From Roseovarius pacificus (GTDB lineage Bacteria; Pseudomonadota; Alphaproteobacteria; Rhodobacterales; Rhodobacteraceae), in contig NZ_FRBR01000012.1 of the NCBI RefSeq assembly GCF_900142665.1, positions 83,240 to 147,239 of the forward strand: a stretch of 64,000 nt of DNA, written 5' to 3'. Below are positions 43,556 to 56,377 of the stretch, one piece after another; position 1 is the first letter of the stretch, and each line of letters begins with the position of its first letter. Both the position numbers and the translations under genes were made by a program. The notes under the pieces are model-generated. The model was not told the DNA's origin, ran no database searches, and saw only the letters and a program-made list of their open reading frames with translations.

Positions 43556-43702
43556 ATGACCGACCAGGACAAGGAAAACCGGACCGCAGGATCTGCCGGA
43601 ACGATACCCCCGATAGATTTGCCCGAAACCGGCAGCGGTCGTGAACGTCATGTCGATATGCCCGGCCCGAAACAGGAAAACATCGAGATCATGGCTCGCT
43701 GA
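43556..43702 (+). CDS. Possible 48-aa leader ORF upstream of the arginine cluster
   Basis: A short frame beginning MTDQDKENRTAGSAGT and ending in GPKQENIEIMAR lies 78 bases before the transporter gene and is preceded by GGGAGAA with suitable spacing. The composition is hydrophilic and without secondary motifs. It could be a small protein or a chance frame. Its first residues, MTDQ, match those of the transporter that follows, which may be coincidence or a small duplication. Confidence 0.3.
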   Translation: MTDQDKENRTAGSAGTIPPIDLPETGSGRERHVDMPGPKQENIEIMAR

Positions 43703-43780
43703 GCCGTTGAATGCGCCCGAGCGCGGTGACCGGACCGGTCGTCGTAATGCCGTGCGCGAGGATGCCGGAAGGAGATACCA

Positions 43781-45229
43781 ATGACCGATCAATCGACGCC
43801 GCCGACCGATCCGGCGCAAGAGCTTTCGTCCCGATTTCCGTCGGCCTACACGATTCTGTTCCTTCTGATCGTGCTGGTCGCGGCGCTGACCTGGATCGTT
43901 CCGGCAGGCCAGTACGACCGGGCCATGAACGAGGAGGTCGGCCGCGAAGTGGCCGTCGCCGGCACCTATCAGCAGGTCGACTCGAACCCGCAGGGCTTCG
44001 TTGACGTGATGCTGGCGCCGATTGCGGGGTTCTACGATCCCGACAGCTATGCGGCGAACGCGATCGACGTGGCGCTTTTCATCCTGTTCCTGGGCGGGTT
44101 TCTCGGCGTGGTGAATGCCACCGGCGCGATCGATACAGGGATCAAAACGGCGATGTCCGCGATGAAGGGGCACGAGATCTGGATGATCCCGATCATGATG
44201 TGCCTTTTCGCGCTGGGGGGCACGACCTATGGCATGGCCGAAGAGACGCTGGCCTTCTACGCGATCCTGATCCCGGTCATGATCGCCGCGGGTTATGACG
44301 CGGTGACGGGGGTTGCGATCATTCTGGTCGGGGCGGGGATCGGCGTGCTCGGCTCGACGATCAACCCTTTCGCCACCGTCATCGCCTCGAACGCGGCGAG
44401 CATCCCTTTCACCGAGGGCATGATCCTGCGCCTGGTGATCCTGCTGGGCGGGCTGGCGATTTGCGCGGCCTATGTCATGCGCTATGCGCACCGGGTCAAG
44501 GCCGATCCTGCCCGCTCGGTCGTGGCGAAACAGGCCGAAGCGCACCGGAAATTCTTTCTGAAGGACGCGACCGGAGAAAAGACCGAGGCGGTGCTGAGCG
44601 GCACGCAGAAGATCGTCCTGGTAATCTTTGCCGTCACCTTCGCGGTGATGATCTGGGGTGTTTCCAGCCAGGGCTGGTGGATGGCGCGGATGGGCGCGCT
44701 GTTCTTCGGCGCGGCCATCGTCATCGGGGTGGTGGCGCGGCAGGGCGAAAAGCAACTGACCGGCAATTTCGTGGACGGCGCGCGCGACCTACTGGGCGTT
44801 GCGCTGGTCGTGGGGCTGGCACGCGGCATCGTCGTGATCATGGAGCAGGGGCTGATCGCCGACACGATCCTGCACGGCGCCGAACAGTCGCTTGCCGGGC
44901 TTGGCGACCTGGCCTTCATCAACCTGATGTTCTGGATTGAGATCGGCATGAGCTTTTTCGTCCCGTCCTCGTCCGGTCTTGCGGTGCTGTCGATGCCGAT
45001 CCTGGCGCCGCTTGCCGATTTCGCCGGCGTCGGCCGCGATCTGGTGGTCACGGCCTACCAGTCGGCGAACGGGCTGGTGAACCTGATCAACCCGACCTTC
45101 GCAGTGGTCATCGGTGGGCTTGCCATCGGGCGGGTGTCGTATGACCGCTGGATCGTCTTCATCTGGCCGCTGATGTTGATCCTGCTGGTGTTCATCTCGG
45201 TCGTGCTGAGCGTCGGTGCGCTGTTCTGA
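43781..45229 (+). CDS. YfcC family membrane transporter, probably arginine/ornithine, 482 aa
   Basis: A polytopic membrane protein with about 11-12 hydrophobic helices, the first at residues 23-43 followed by IVPAGQYDR, a phrase typical of the YfcC family. Repeated glycine-rich elements ([37 protein letters not shown]) mark the two halves of the substrate site. It directly precedes arcA (14 bases), so arginine uptake in exchange for ornithine is the likely job. It is not related in sequence to the APC-type ArcD of Pseudomonas, so I give no symbol. An AAGGAGA site precedes the ATG. Confidence 0.88.
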   Translation: MTDQSTPPTDPAQELSSRFPSAYTILFLLIVLVAALTWIVPAGQYDRAMNEEVGREVAVAGTYQQVDSNPQGFVDVMLAPIAGFYDPDSYAANAIDVALFILFLGGFLGVVNATGAIDTGIKTAMSAMKGHEIWMIPIMMCLFALGGTTYGMAEETLAFYAILIPVMIAAGYDAVTGVAIILVGAGIGVLGSTINPFATVIASNAASIPFTEGMILRLVILLGGLAICAAYVMRYAHRVKADPARSVVAKQAEAHRKFFLKDATGEKTEAVLSGTQKIVLVIFAVTFAVMIWGVSSQGWWMARMGALFFGAAIVIGVVARQGEKQLTGNFVDGARDLLGVALVVGLARGIVVIMEQGLIADTILHGAEQSLAGLGDLAFINLMFWIEIGMSFFVPSSSGLAVLSMPILAPLADFAGVGRDLVVTAYQSANGLVNLINPTFAVVIGGLAIGRVSYDRWIVFIWPLMLILLVFISVVLSVGALF

Positions 45230-45243
45230 GAGAGAGGTTCGAC

Positions 45244-46473
45244 ATGACTGGTTACCAACTTGGGGTCCATTCCGAAAGCGGTATGCTGCGGCAGGTGATC
45301 ATCTGCCGCCCCGGGCTGGCGCATCGGCGCCTGACCCCGGACAATTGCGAGGAACTGCTGTTCGACGACGTGTTCTGGGTCAAGCAGGCGCAGAAGGATC
45401 ACGACGCCTTTGCCGAAGCGATGCGCGGCGAGGGTGTCGAGGTGCTGGAAACCGGCGCGATGCTGGCCGAGGTGCTGGAAATCCCCGAGGCCCGCGAATG
45501 GGTCCTCGATAACCGCATATCGGCCAGCCACGTCGGCATCGGGATGCGGCAGGAGCTGCGGGACTGGATGGATGCCCTGCCGGGGGCGGCGCTGTCGGAC
45601 TACCTGATCGGTGGGCTGACGGTCGGCGACCTGCCGTTCGAGACGGCGGGCATGTTCGGCAGCTACCTGGGCCATCACGGCTTCATCCTGCCGCCGCTGC
45701 CGAATTTCCTGTTCACCCGCGACAACTCGGCCTGGATATATGGCGGCGTCACGCTGAACCCGATGTATTGGCAGGCGCGGCGCCCGGAAACCCTGCTCAC
45801 CGCGGCGATCTACCGCTTCCACCCGAATTTCGCGGGCAGGGCCGAGGTGATCTGGGGCGATCCGTTGGCCGATCATGGGCTTGCCACGCTCGAAGGCGGC
45901 GACCAGATGCCGGTTGGCAACGGCCTGGTCCTGATCGGTATGGGCGAGCGGACCTCGCCGCAGGCGGTGGGGCTGCTGGCGCAGGCGCTGTTCGATCAGG
46001 GCCGGGCCGAGCGGGTCATCGCCTGCCAGATGCCCAAGGCGCGGTCGGCCATGCATCTCGATACGGTCTTTACCTTCTGCGGCGGCGATATCGTGACCAG
46101 TTTCAAGGAGGTCGCCGACGAGATGACCTGCTATGACCTGCATCCGGGCGAGGGAGGCAGGCCACTCGACATGCGTCACGATCCCCGTCCGATGTTCGAT
46201 GTCGTGGCCGAAGCGATGGGATTCAAACGGCTGAATATCGTGGCCACCGGCGGCAGCGATCCATTCGAACAATCGCGCGAACAGTGGAACGACGGCAACA
46301 ACGTGCTGGCGCTGCGCCCCGGGCTGGTCATGGGCTATGACCGCAACGACGACACCAACGCTGCGCTTCGCGCCGAGGGTATCGAGGTGATCGAATTGCC
46401 CGGCGCCGAGCTGGGGCGCGGGCGCGGCGGCAGCCGCTGCATGTCCTGCCCCACGATCCGCGACCCGGTCTGA
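45244..46473 (+). CDS. arcA: Arginine deiminase
   Basis: ArcA hydrolyses arginine to citrulline and ammonia, the first step of the arginine deiminase pathway. The conserved motifs are visible: [19 protein letters not shown] near residue 40, FTRDNSAWI near 158, HLDTVFTF near 272, and [11 protein letters not shown] at the C-terminus with the nucleophilic cysteine at about residue 399. Length (409 aa) is normal. It is followed by arcB after 11 bases and preceded by the transporter, forming a complete pathway operon. Confidence 0.97.
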   Translation: MTGYQLGVHSESGMLRQVIICRPGLAHRRLTPDNCEELLFDDVFWVKQAQKDHDAFAEAMRGEGVEVLETGAMLAEVLEIPEAREWVLDNRISASHVGIGMRQELRDWMDALPGAALSDYLIGGLTVGDLPFETAGMFGSYLGHHGFILPPLPNFLFTRDNSAWIYGGVTLNPMYWQARRPETLLTAAIYRFHPNFAGRAEVIWGDPLADHGLATLEGGDQMPVGNGLVLIGMGERTSPQAVGLLAQALFDQGRAERVIACQMPKARSAMHLDTVFTFCGGDIVTSFKEVADEMTCYDLHPGEGGRPLDMRHDPRPMFDVVAEAMGFKRLNIVATGGSDPFEQSREQWNDGNNVLALRPGLVMGYDRNDDTNAALRAEGIEVIELPGAELGRGRGGSRCMSCPTIRDPV

Positions 46474-46484
46474 GGAGGTACCGT

Positions 46485-47486
46485 ATGGCTTACAATCTGA
46501 AAAACCGTCATTTCCTGACCCTGCGCGATTTCACCCCGCAGGAAATCGCCTTTCTGCTGAAGCTCGCCGCCGACCTGAAGGCCGCCAAGTATGCCGGCAC
46601 CGAGGTGCCCATGCTCAGGGGCAAGGAAATCGCGCTGATCTTCGAAAAGGACAGCACCCGCACCCGCGTCGGATTCGAGGTTGCGGCCCACGATCAGGGC
46701 GCGACCGTCACCTATCTGGGCCCCTCGGGCAACCACATGGGCCATAAGGAGACTGTCAAGGACACCGCCCGCGTGCTGGGCCGCGTCTATGACGCGATCG
46801 AGTATCGCGGCTTCGGGCAGGAGGTGGTGCAGACTCTGGCCGAATGGTCTGGCGTGCCAGTCTATAATGGGCTGACGGACGAGTTCCATCCGACCCAGAT
46901 CCTTGCCGATTTCCTGACCATGCAGGAACATTCGGAAAAACCCCTGCGCGAGGTCGCTTATTGCTTCATGGGGGATGCAGGCAACAACATGGGCGACAGC
47001 CTGCTTGTCGGCGGTGCCAAAATGGGCATGGACGTGCGGCTTTGCGCGCCGGAAAGCCTGTGGCCAAAGGCGGAAATCCGCGCCGAGGCGCAGGAGATCG
47101 CGGCGGAAACCGGCGCGCGGATCACCCTGACGCAGGACGTGGAGGAGGCCGTGGAGAGTGTCGATTTCATCTATACCGATGTCTGGGTGTCGATGGGCGA
47201 GGGAAAGGAGAAATGGGCCGGGCGCATTGACCTTCTCAAACCCTACCAGGTGACGGCGCAGGTCATGGCAAAGACCGGCAATCCGCGCACGAAGTTCATG
47301 CATTGCCTGCCCGCCTTCCATAATGCCGATACCGCCGTCGGCAGGGAGATAAAGGAACAGTTCGGCCTCGACGCGATGGAGGTGACCGAAGAGGTGTTTG
47401 AAAGCCCCGCCTCGATCGTCTTCGACCAGGCCGAGAACCGGATGCACACGATCAAGGCGGTTCTTGTCGCCACGCTGGGGGGCTGA
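46485..47486 (+). CDS. arcB: Catabolic ornithine carbamoyltransferase
   Basis: ArcB splits citrulline with phosphate to ornithine and carbamoyl phosphate. Motifs for carbamoyl phosphate binding ([13 protein letters not shown] near residue 50), HPTQ near 135 and MHCLPAFHN near 266 are present, as is DVWVSMGE near 227. The 333-aa length fits the catabolic enzymes. A GGAGG site precedes the ATG. It lies between arcA and arcC, with only two bases between its stop and the arcC start. The biosynthetic role cannot be excluded from sequence alone, but the operon context is catabolic. Confidence 0.96.
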   Translation: MAYNLKNRHFLTLRDFTPQEIAFLLKLAADLKAAKYAGTEVPMLRGKEIALIFEKDSTRTRVGFEVAAHDQGATVTYLGPSGNHMGHKETVKDTARVLGRVYDAIEYRGFGQEVVQTLAEWSGVPVYNGLTDEFHPTQILADFLTMQEHSEKPLREVAYCFMGDAGNNMGDSLLVGGAKMGMDVRLCAPESLWPKAEIRAEAQEIAAETGARITLTQDVEEAVESVDFIYTDVWVSMGEGKEKWAGRIDLLKPYQVTAQVMAKTGNPRTKFMHCLPAFHNADTAVGREIKEQFGLDAMEVTEEVFESPASIVFDQAENRMHTIKAVLVATLGG

Positions 47487-47488
47487 GG

Positions 47489-48403
47489 ATGCTTGTCGTG
47501 GCCGCGCTTGGCGGAAATGCGCTGCTGAAACGGGGCGATCCCCTGACCGCCGAAAATCAGCGCGCCAATGTCCGCCATGCGGCCGACGCGCTGGCCCGCA
47601 TCGTCCGGGCGGGGCACCGGCTGGTCGTCACCCACGGGAACGGCCCGCAGGTGGGGCTGCTGGCGCTTCAGGGTGCCGCCTACAAGCCCGACGAGGCCTA
47701 TCCGCTGGACGTGCTGGGGGCCGAGACCGGCGGCATGATCGGCTACATGATCGAACAGGAGCTGGAGAATGCGCTGGATCACGCGCACCCGGTCGCCACG
47801 CTGCTGACGCAGGTCATCGTGGATGGGCGCGACCCGGCCTTCCGCAAGCCGACGAAGTTCATCGGTCCGGTTTATGACCGCGACGAGGCCGAGGCCCGCG
47901 CGCGGGCCGCCGGCTGGACCATCGCGCAGGATGGCGACAAGTGGCGGCGCGTCGTGCCCTCGCCTGCGCCGCAGGAGATCCCCGATATCCGCGTGTTGCG
48001 GCTTTTACTGGACCAGGGGGTGATCGTGATCTGCACCGGCGGCGGCGGCATTCCCGTGCTGCGCCGGGCCGATGGCAGCCTGACCGGCATCGAGGCGGTG
48101 ATCGACAAGGACGCGGCCAGCGCCCTTCTGGCGCGGGAACTGGGGGCCGACGCCCTGCTGCTGCTGACGGATGTCGATGCGGTCTATCGCGGTTTCGGCA
48201 CCGAGGACGAGGCGGCAATCGGGGTGCTGACCCCCGAAGAGGCCCGCGCGCTGGATTTGCCCGCCGGCTCCATGGGGCCCAAGGTCACGGCGGCGGCGGA
48301 TTTCGCCAGTCGGGATGGGATGGCCGGGATCGGGCGGCTGGACCAGGCCACCGATATACTGGACAATCGCGCCGGCACCCGCGTAACCGCCGACGCCCGT
48401 TGA
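47489..48403 (+). CDS. arcC: Carbamate kinase
   Basis: ArcC transfers phosphate from carbamoyl phosphate to ADP, giving ATP, ammonia and carbon dioxide. It starts VVAALGGNALLKRG and has VTHGNGPQVGLLALQ near residue 48 and GGGGIPV near 187, all typical of the amino-acid-kinase fold in this family. At 304 aa it is of normal length. ATP formed here is the energy yield of the pathway and could drive the N-ATPase encoded 800 bases downstream on the same strand. Confidence 0.96.
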   Translation: MLVVAALGGNALLKRGDPLTAENQRANVRHAADALARIVRAGHRLVVTHGNGPQVGLLALQGAAYKPDEAYPLDVLGAETGGMIGYMIEQELENALDHAHPVATLLTQVIVDGRDPAFRKPTKFIGPVYDRDEAEARARAAGWTIAQDGDKWRRVVPSPAPQEIPDIRVLRLLLDQGVIVICTGGGGIPVLRRADGSLTGIEAVIDKDAASALLARELGADALLLLTDVDAVYRGFGTEDEAAIGVLTPEEARALDLPAGSMGPKVTAAADFASRDGMAGIGRLDQATDILDNRAGTRVTADAR

Positions 48404-48417
48404 GGAAAGGAAAGACC

Positions 48418-51026
<2,609 letters not shown>

Positions 51027-51030
<4 letters not shown>

Positions 51031-51323
51031 GCGACGAGGACGACCGTTCCGCCAGCGAGATCGGCCGTCGTGCAGGCCGGATGAAGGCGGCGCGCGACAA
51101 TCCCGGCCCCAGCCCGCTGCGCGGCTTCGGCACGTTCGGTATGATCGGATGGTCCGTCGCCGTGCCGACGGTGGGCGGTGCACTGCTGGGGTTGTGGCTG
51201 GACCGGGTGGTGCCGCAGGCGTTTTCCTGGACGCTGGCGCTTTTGCTTGGTGGTGTGGTCCTGGGTGCGTTCATCGCCTGGGGCTGGATTCGAAAGGAAG
51301 GAGATGGAAATGATCGTTCTTGA
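51027..51323 (+). CDS. atpQ: N-type ATPase AtpQ-like (AtpI-type) membrane protein, 98 aa
   Basis: A small protein with a charged N-terminus and two membrane helices (about residues 37-57 and 65-88), resembling AtpI/AtpQ. In N-ATPase operons this position after epsilon holds AtpQ, thought to help assemble the c-ring. It starts in an ATGA overlap with atpC and its end overlaps the start of atpR by 14 bases. The assignment rests on position, size and topology more than on residue motifs. Confidence 0.85.
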
Positions 51324-51612
51324 CTGGACATTGCTGGTGCCCGGCCTGCTGGCCGGGGCCGCGGCGGCGGGCCTGTTCCTGGCCGGTCTGGCGGCCGGCA
51401 TCCGGCTTGCCCTGCGCCGGGCGCGGCCCGCGCCGATGCTGTTTCTCAGCGCCGCGCTGCGCATTGCCGCGGTGCTCGGGCTGGGCTGGTGGATCGCGGG
51501 GCTGGGGGCGCAGGCGCTGGCCGGGTTCGCGCTGGGCTTTGTCATGATGCGAACGCTGGTTCTGGCGGTGGTGCGTTCTGCAGATGCGCGCGGGGCGCCG
51601 TCATGCAACTGA
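51310..51612 (+). CDS. atpR: N-type ATPase AtpR membrane protein, 100 aa
   Basis: Three hydrophobic helices (about residues 7-30, 41-62 and 65-88) with short charged loops; AtpR in N-ATPase operons has this size and position and is thought to aid c-ring assembly together with AtpQ. I chose the ATG at 51310, with an AAGGAG site six bases before it; a neighbouring ATG at 51304 overlaps that site. It overlaps atpQ and atpB on either side. Confidence 0.85.
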   Translation: MIVLDWTLLVPGLLAGAAAAGLFLAGLAAGIRLALRRARPAPMLFLSAALRIAAVLGLGWWIAGLGAQALAGFALGFVMMRTLVLAVVRSADARGAPSCN

Positions 51613-52298
51613 CGCCCGACGACACGATCCTCGTTACCGTCTTCGGCATCGGGCTGAATGCCACGATCGTCAACACCTGGATCATCATGGCGCTGCTTAC
51701 CGGGGTGTCGGCCCTGATCACCCGCAACCTGCGCCCGGACGTGCCGCCGAACCGCTGGCGCACCGCGCTCGAGGTCATGGTGGGCGGGATCGTCGGCCAG
51801 ATTTCCGAGGTGACGCAGCGGCGCGATCCGCGCATCCTCTATTTCGTGGGCACGCTGTTCCTGTTCATCGTGACCGCGAACCTGCTGACGGTGGTGCCCG
51901 GCTTCGACACGCCGACCGCGTCGCTGTCGACAACGGCGGCGCTGGCGATCTCGGTTCTGGTGGCTGTGCCGGTCTTCGGGATCGGCAGCCGCGGCCTTGG
52001 CGGTTATCTGAAAACCTATGTCGAGCCTTCGGTCGTCATGCTGCCCTTCAACGTCATAAGCGAGGTGTCGCGCGGCATATCGCTGGCCATCCGGCTTTAC
52101 GGCAACATCATGAGCGGTGCCGTGATCGCCGCCATCCTGCTGTCCATCGCGCCGTTCTTCTTTCCGGTCGTCATGGATATGCTGGGCCTGCTGACCGGCG
52201 TCATCCAGGCCTATATTTTCGCCATCCTTGCAACCGTCTACATTGCCACGGCCACGGCTGCACCCGATGCCCACCAGGACAAAAAGGACATGTCATGA
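51603..52298 (+). CDS. atpB: N-type ATPase subunit a
   Basis: The membrane stator channel subunit. Five or six hydrophobic helices are seen, and the essential arginine lies in SLAIRLYGNIMSG near residue 164. A second conserved helix near the end reads GVIQAYIFAILATVYIATA. Length (231 aa) is typical of the N-ATPase a subunit. The ATG at 51603 lies within the end of atpR, and the stop overlaps the atpE start (ATGA). Confidence 0.93.
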   Translation: MQLTPDDTILVTVFGIGLNATIVNTWIIMALLTGVSALITRNLRPDVPPNRWRTALEVMVGGIVGQISEVTQRRDPRILYFVGTLFLFIVTANLLTVVPGFDTPTASLSTTAALAISVLVAVPVFGIGSRGLGGYLKTYVEPSVVMLPFNVISEVSRGISLAIRLYGNIMSGAVIAAILLSIAPFFFPVVMDMLGLLTGVIQAYIFAILATVYIATATAAPDAHQDKKDMS

Positions 52299-52585
52299 GC
52301 GACCTCTCCATCATCGCCTTCATCTCGATCTTCACCGCCGGGCTAACCGTGTCCTTCGGCGCCCTGGGGCCTGCCCTGGGCGAAGGGCGCGCCGCCGCGA
52401 CCGCGCTCAGCGCCATCGCACAGCAGCCCGATGCCGCCCCGACCCTGTCGCGGACGCTGTTCGTCAGCCTTGCCATGATCGAATCGACGGCGATCTACTG
52501 TTTCGTCGTCGCCATGATCCTGATCTTCGCCAACCCGTTCTGGAACGCTGCGCTCGAAGCGGCGACGCAAGGGGCAGGGGGCTGA
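52295..52585 (+). CDS. atpE: N-type ATPase subunit c
   Basis: A two-helix hairpin, 96 aa, forming the ion-carrying ring. The loop reads AIAQQPDAAPTLSR. Helix 2 carries the ion-binding MIESTAIY with E63, S64, T65 and Y68, the pattern of Na+-type rings. Helix 1 has GPALGEGRAA, placing a glutamate (E30) where Na+ rings such as that of Ilyobacter have glutamine. Two carboxylates per site are known in N-type c subunits and complicate prediction of whether Na+ or H+ is moved. It starts in an ATGA overlap with atpB. Confidence 0.94.
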   Translation: MSDLSIIAFISIFTAGLTVSFGALGPALGEGRAAATALSAIAQQPDAAPTLSRTLFVSLAMIESTAIYCFVVAMILIFANPFWNAALEAATQGAGG

Positions 52586-52589
52586 CGCC

Positions 52590-53348
52590 GTGTCGATCGA
52601 CTGGATCACGGTCGGCGCGCAGATCGTCAATTTCCTGGTCCTCGTCTGGCTGCTCAAGCGGTTCCTGTACCGGCCCATCCTCGACGGGATCGACGCGCGC
52701 GAGGCCGAGATCACCGCGCGCATGGGCGAGGCGGCGCAGATTGAGGCAGCGGCGCAACAGCAGAAGGCCGAGTACGAGGAGCGGATCGAGGCCTTGCAGG
52801 CCAGCCGTGCCGAAACGCTGGAGGCGGCGCGGCAGGAGGCCGAGAAGGAACGCCACGAGATGCTGACCGAGGCTCGCAGGCAGATGGACCACGAACAGGC
52901 CGAGCGCGCGGTGCAGCGCACCGAGGATGCCCGCGCCTTTCGCGCCGAGCTGCAGAAATCGGCGGCCGAGGCGCTTTTGTCGCTCACGCGCAAGGCGCTG
53001 ACCGACCTGGCGGATGAAACGCTTGAACGGCGCATCGTGGCCCGTGCCGCTGCGCGCTTGCCAGAGGTGGCCGACAGGCTGCGTGGCAGCGCGAAGCAGG
53101 CGGTGGCGCTGACCCGCGATCCGCTGCCCGAGGAGGCCCGCGCCCGTCTGCGCGACGCGCTGGATGCGGTGGCGCCCGGCGCCGTCCTGAGTTTCGAGAC
53201 CGATCCCGCGCGGTCGCCGGGGCTGAGCCTGACACTGGGCAGCGTGCAGGTGGACTGGACGATCGGCGACTACCTAGAAGACCTCGAAGCGATGCTGGAC
53301 GAGTCGATGAACGGTGCGCCGGGCGGGGAATCCCGTGATGTCGGCTGA
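52590..53348 (+). CDS. atpF: N-type ATPase subunit b, long form, 252 aa
   Basis: One N-terminal membrane helix ([20 protein letters not shown]) is followed by a long charged helix, about residues 30-140, that forms the peripheral stalk. The remaining 110 residues (from about 145) are not coiled coil and resemble the region that replaces a separate delta subunit, since no delta gene exists in this operon. The start codon is GTG at 52590. The end overlaps atpA by 11 bases. Confidence 0.92.
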   Translation: MSIDWITVGAQIVNFLVLVWLLKRFLYRPILDGIDAREAEITARMGEAAQIEAAAQQQKAEYEERIEALQASRAETLEAARQEAEKERHEMLTEARRQMDHEQAERAVQRTEDARAFRAELQKSAAEALLSLTRKALTDLADETLERRIVARAAARLPEVADRLRGSAKQAVALTRDPLPEEARARLRDALDAVAPGAVLSFETDPARSPGLSLTLGSVQVDWTIGDYLEDLEAMLDESMNGAPGGESRDVG

Positions 53349-54870
53349 CAGCATCCCCGAAACCAGTGTGGCCGGGCTGATCCAAAGGCTTTTGGACAGC
53401 CCGTCCCCGCCCCCGCGCGTAAGCGAGATGGGTCGGGTGAAGGAAGTGGCCGACGGTGTCGCCATTGTCACAGGGCTGACCTCGGCGCTGGCCGACGAGG
53501 TGCTGGCATTCGCATCTGGCGTGCGTGGCATCGTGTTCGATCTGGAGCCCGGGCGACTGGGCGTCGTCCTGCTGGGCCCCACCGAAAAGGTTTCCCCCGG
53601 AGAAAGCGTGCGTCGCACCCACCGGGTGATCGGCGTGCCGGTCGGCCCGGCGCTTCTGGGGCGGGTCGTCGACGCGACCGGTCGGCCGCGCGACGGACAG
53701 GGGCCGCTCGATCCGCCTCATGACCGGCCCATCGAAAGCCCGGCGCCAGGGATACTCGACCGGCGGGCGGTGTCGCGGCCGCTGGCCACCGGGATCAGGG
53801 CGGTGGATGCGGCGGTGCCCGTGGGGATGGGCCAGCGCGAGCTGATCATCGGCGATCGGCAGACCGGCAAGACTTCGATCGCGGTCGATGCGATCCTCAA
53901 CCAGCGCGATACCGGGGTGCATTGCGTCTATTGCGCCATTGGCCAGAGAGGCGACGCGGTCGCCAAGGTCGTCGGCGCGGTCCGTGAGGGCGGCATGATG
54001 GCGCGCACGGTCATCATGGCGGCGGGCGACGAGGATGTACCCGGCCTCGTCCACATTGCGCCCTATGCCGCGATGTCGATGGCGGAGAGCTTTGCCGCCA
54101 AGGGGCATGACGTGCTGCTGGTGCTGGACGACCTGACCCATCACGCCCGCGCCTATCGTGAGCTGTCGCTGCTTCTGCGCCGCCCGCCGGGGCGCGAGGC
54201 ATTTCCCGGCGACATCTTCTTTATCCACGCCCGGCTGCTGGAACGCGCAGGCCAGTTCGGCGAGGGGCGCGGTTCGATCACTGCGCTGCCGGTGGTCGAG
54301 ACACAGGCCGAGAACCTGTCGGCCTATATCCCGACCAACCTGATCTCGATCACCGACGGGCAGATCTACCTTTCGCCGCGGCTTGTCCGGCGCAACCAGT
54401 TCCCGGCGGTCGACCTGGGGGTGTCGGTCAGCCGTGTTGGCGGTAAGGCGCAGGCGCGGGCCTTTCGTGAGGTTGCGGGCAACCTGCGTGTCACGCTTTC
54501 GCAATTCGAGGAGTTGGAGGATTTCGCCCGCTTTGGCACGCGGCTGGACGAGGATACGCGGGCGCGGTTGGCCCGTGGGGCAGCAATGCGCATCGCGCTG
54601 CGCCAGCCCGAGCGCGATCCGATGCCGGCCGCCGAACAGCTCGCCATCCTGTTGGCTGCGATGGAGGGCCTGCTGGACGGGCTGGACGAGGCTCGGGCGC
54701 TGCGCGCGATGACACGGGTCCGCCAGGCCATCACCGAGGATGACGGCGGGCTTGCGGCATGTATCGCGGCCGACGAGCCGCTGACCGACGAGCTGCGCGC
54801 CACCGTGCTGGCCAAGGCGCGCCACGCCATCGGCCCGGCGGAAGGAGACGGCGATGACGCAGACGCTTGA
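53338..54870 (+). CDS. atpA: N-type ATPase subunit alpha
   Basis: The non-catalytic nucleotide-binding subunit. Walker A is [11 protein letters not shown] near residue 176, followed by a [12 protein letters not shown] motif near 203 and [12 protein letters not shown] near 265. The C-terminal helical region and length (510 aa) are normal. The ATG at 53338 has a GGGG-rich site before it; the frame is open 24 bases further upstream. It overlaps both its neighbours atpF and atpG. Confidence 0.95.
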   Translation: MSADSIPETSVAGLIQRLLDSPSPPPRVSEMGRVKEVADGVAIVTGLTSALADEVLAFASGVRGIVFDLEPGRLGVVLLGPTEKVSPGESVRRTHRVIGVPVGPALLGRVVDATGRPRDGQGPLDPPHDRPIESPAPGILDRRAVSRPLATGIRAVDAAVPVGMGQRELIIGDRQTGKTSIAVDAILNQRDTGVHCVYCAIGQRGDAVAKVVGAVREGGMMARTVIMAAGDEDVPGLVHIAPYAAMSMAESFAAKGHDVLLVLDDLTHHARAYRELSLLLRRPPGREAFPGDIFFIHARLLERAGQFGEGRGSITALPVVETQAENLSAYIPTNLISITDGQIYLSPRLVRRNQFPAVDLGVSVSRVGGKAQARAFREVAGNLRVTLSQFEELEDFARFGTRLDEDTRARLARGAAMRIALRQPERDPMPAAEQLAILLAAMEGLLDGLDEARALRAMTRVRQAITEDDGGLAACIAADEPLTDELRATVLAKARHAIGPAEGDGDDADA

Positions 54871-55768
54871 ACGCCTCAGACGCCGCACCGACACCATGAG
54901 CAGTATCCGTGGCATCGTGCGCACGATGAAGGCGATGTCGGCGATCAACGCCGCCCCCTATGAACAGGCCGCGCGCGCCATCGGGGCGTATCGCGCCACG
55001 GTCCTCGACGGGCTGCATGCCTTCATTGCCGCGCATGGGGCGCTGCCGGCAGTCTCCGATGCCGGCGATCTCCGGATCACGATTGCCTTTGGTTCCGATC
55101 ACGGGCTGTGCGGCAACTACAACGAGGTGCTGGCCGACGAGGTTCTGCGCGGCACCGGCGATCCCCCGGCGCGGGTGATCTGTATCGGCGCGCAGATGGA
55201 TGACGCGTTGGCGGGGCAGGGTATCGCGTCAGAAACCGTGCTTTTGCCGCCGGCGAATGTCGACGGGCTGGGCCGGCTGGCCGGGCGCCTGATCACCCTG
55301 CTCGACGACATCCGGGGCGCGCAGGGGGCTGCGGGGATGACCGTGTCGCTGGTGTTCATGCGGCGGGCCGAGCATGGCCGGCAGGCGCCCATGACGCGCA
55401 GGCTGCTGCCGCTCGACCCGGGCATGACCGGGGCGCTGGCGCAGCGCCCCTGGGCGTCGCGCAGCCTGCCGGATTTTTCCCTGCCGCCCGGCAGGCTTCT
55501 GGCGGCGCTTGTCCGCAGCTTCCTTTTCGCCGAACTCTACGGTGCGGCGGCCGAGGCGCTGGTCACCGAGAATGCTGCGCGCCTGGCCCGTATGCAGCAG
55601 GCCGAACGCGCGATCGACGACCGGCGCGCGGAACTGGCTGGCGAGATGCGCCAGATGCGTCAGAGCGAGGTCACCACCGAACTGCTGGATGTCATCATCG
55701 GCTTCGAGGCGCTGAAGACGCAGCCCGCCAGGCGGCAGGACGATGACGATACCCGCACCGAACCGTGA
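54854..55768 (+). CDS. atpG: N-type ATPase subunit gamma
   Basis: The central rotor. The N-terminal coiled-coil helix begins [20 protein letters not shown], continuing [10 protein letters not shown], and the C-terminal helix has a [20 protein letters not shown] pattern; together they make the rotor shaft. The middle is a Rossmann-like domain ([14 protein letters not shown] near residue 80). At 304 aa it matches the N-ATPase gamma. It is the last gene of the operon; the next gene starts 90 bases later. Confidence 0.92.
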   Translation: MTQTLERLRRRTDTMSSIRGIVRTMKAMSAINAAPYEQAARAIGAYRATVLDGLHAFIAAHGALPAVSDAGDLRITIAFGSDHGLCGNYNEVLADEVLRGTGDPPARVICIGAQMDDALAGQGIASETVLLPPANVDGLGRLAGRLITLLDDIRGAQGAAGMTVSLVFMRRAEHGRQAPMTRRLLPLDPGMTGALAQRPWASRSLPDFSLPPGRLLAALVRSFLFAELYGAAAEALVTENAARLARMQQAERAIDDRRAELAGEMRQMRQSEVTTELLDVIIGFEALKTQPARRQDDDDTRTEP

Positions 55769-55859
55769 TGCGTTTTGCTGCGGTTGCATTAACCGCTGGC
55801 AAAGCCAGTGGAGCAGGCGATGGTATGCTGACAGGCAGCACCCGATGTGGAGCCCGGAG

Positions 55860-56270
55860 ATGCTTGTCAAATCCATCATGCGTTGCCCCGTGACCACTGT
55901 CGGCCCTGCGACTTCTGTTCGGGCCGTGGCTGCCTTGATGAAGGAATGCGATATCGGCGCCATAGTGATTTGCGAGTCGGGGCAGGTCACCGGCATCGTC
56001 ACCGACCGGGATATCGTGACGCGCTGGTTTCCGAATGTCCCTTCGGATGAGCCCATCGCCGCGGTTATGACACGCGATGTCATAACATGCCGTCCAGATC
56101 AGACGGTGCGCGAGGCCGCGCATCGCATGGGCAATCTCCAGATCCGGCGACTGGTCGTGGTTGATGACACCGGCGCCGTTGCCGGTATGATCACGCTGGG
56201 TGACATCGCCAACGACGCCGACGAGGAACTGGCGGGGCAGACGCTGGGCGAGGTGGTCGAAACGCGCTGA
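55860..56270 (+). CDS. Two-CBS-domain protein, 136 aa
   Basis: Tandem CBS domains are visible: VKSIMRCPVTTVGPATSVRA with a GIVTDRDIVTR end (about residues 3-60), and AAVMTRDVITCRPDQTVREA with a GMITLGDIAND end (about 66-124). Such stand-alone pairs bind adenosine nucleotides and sense energy state. I chose the ATG at 55860, which follows a GGAG at suitable spacing. It follows the N-ATPase operon by 90 bases on the same strand, so regulation by adenylate level would fit, though no partner is proven. Confidence 0.85.
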   Translation: MLVKSIMRCPVTTVGPATSVRAVAALMKECDIGAIVICESGQVTGIVTDRDIVTRWFPNVPSDEPIAAVMTRDVITCRPDQTVREAAHRMGNLQIRRLVVVDDTGAVAGMITLGDIANDADEELAGQTLGEVVETR

Positions 56271-56377
56271 ACCTGTTGCGTTTCAGTAAAATCCTGAAGT
56301 GCTTTTCGATACCTCTCGCCGTCGGCTCGAACGCAAAAGCGGTGTGTGATGGCCTCGGTATTTCCCGAAACGATTTA

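Noticed and set aside
43445..43780. Fnr/Anr box (TTGAT-N4-ATCAA) upstream of the arginine cluster
   Set aside because: No sequence in the region matches both half-sites; only single half-site words are present.
43532..44755. 407-codon minus-strand frame opposite the YfcC transporter, with a similar frame at 45055-46272 opposite arcA
   Set aside because: Arg/His/Asp-rich mirror composition; the transporter and arcA have clear family features.
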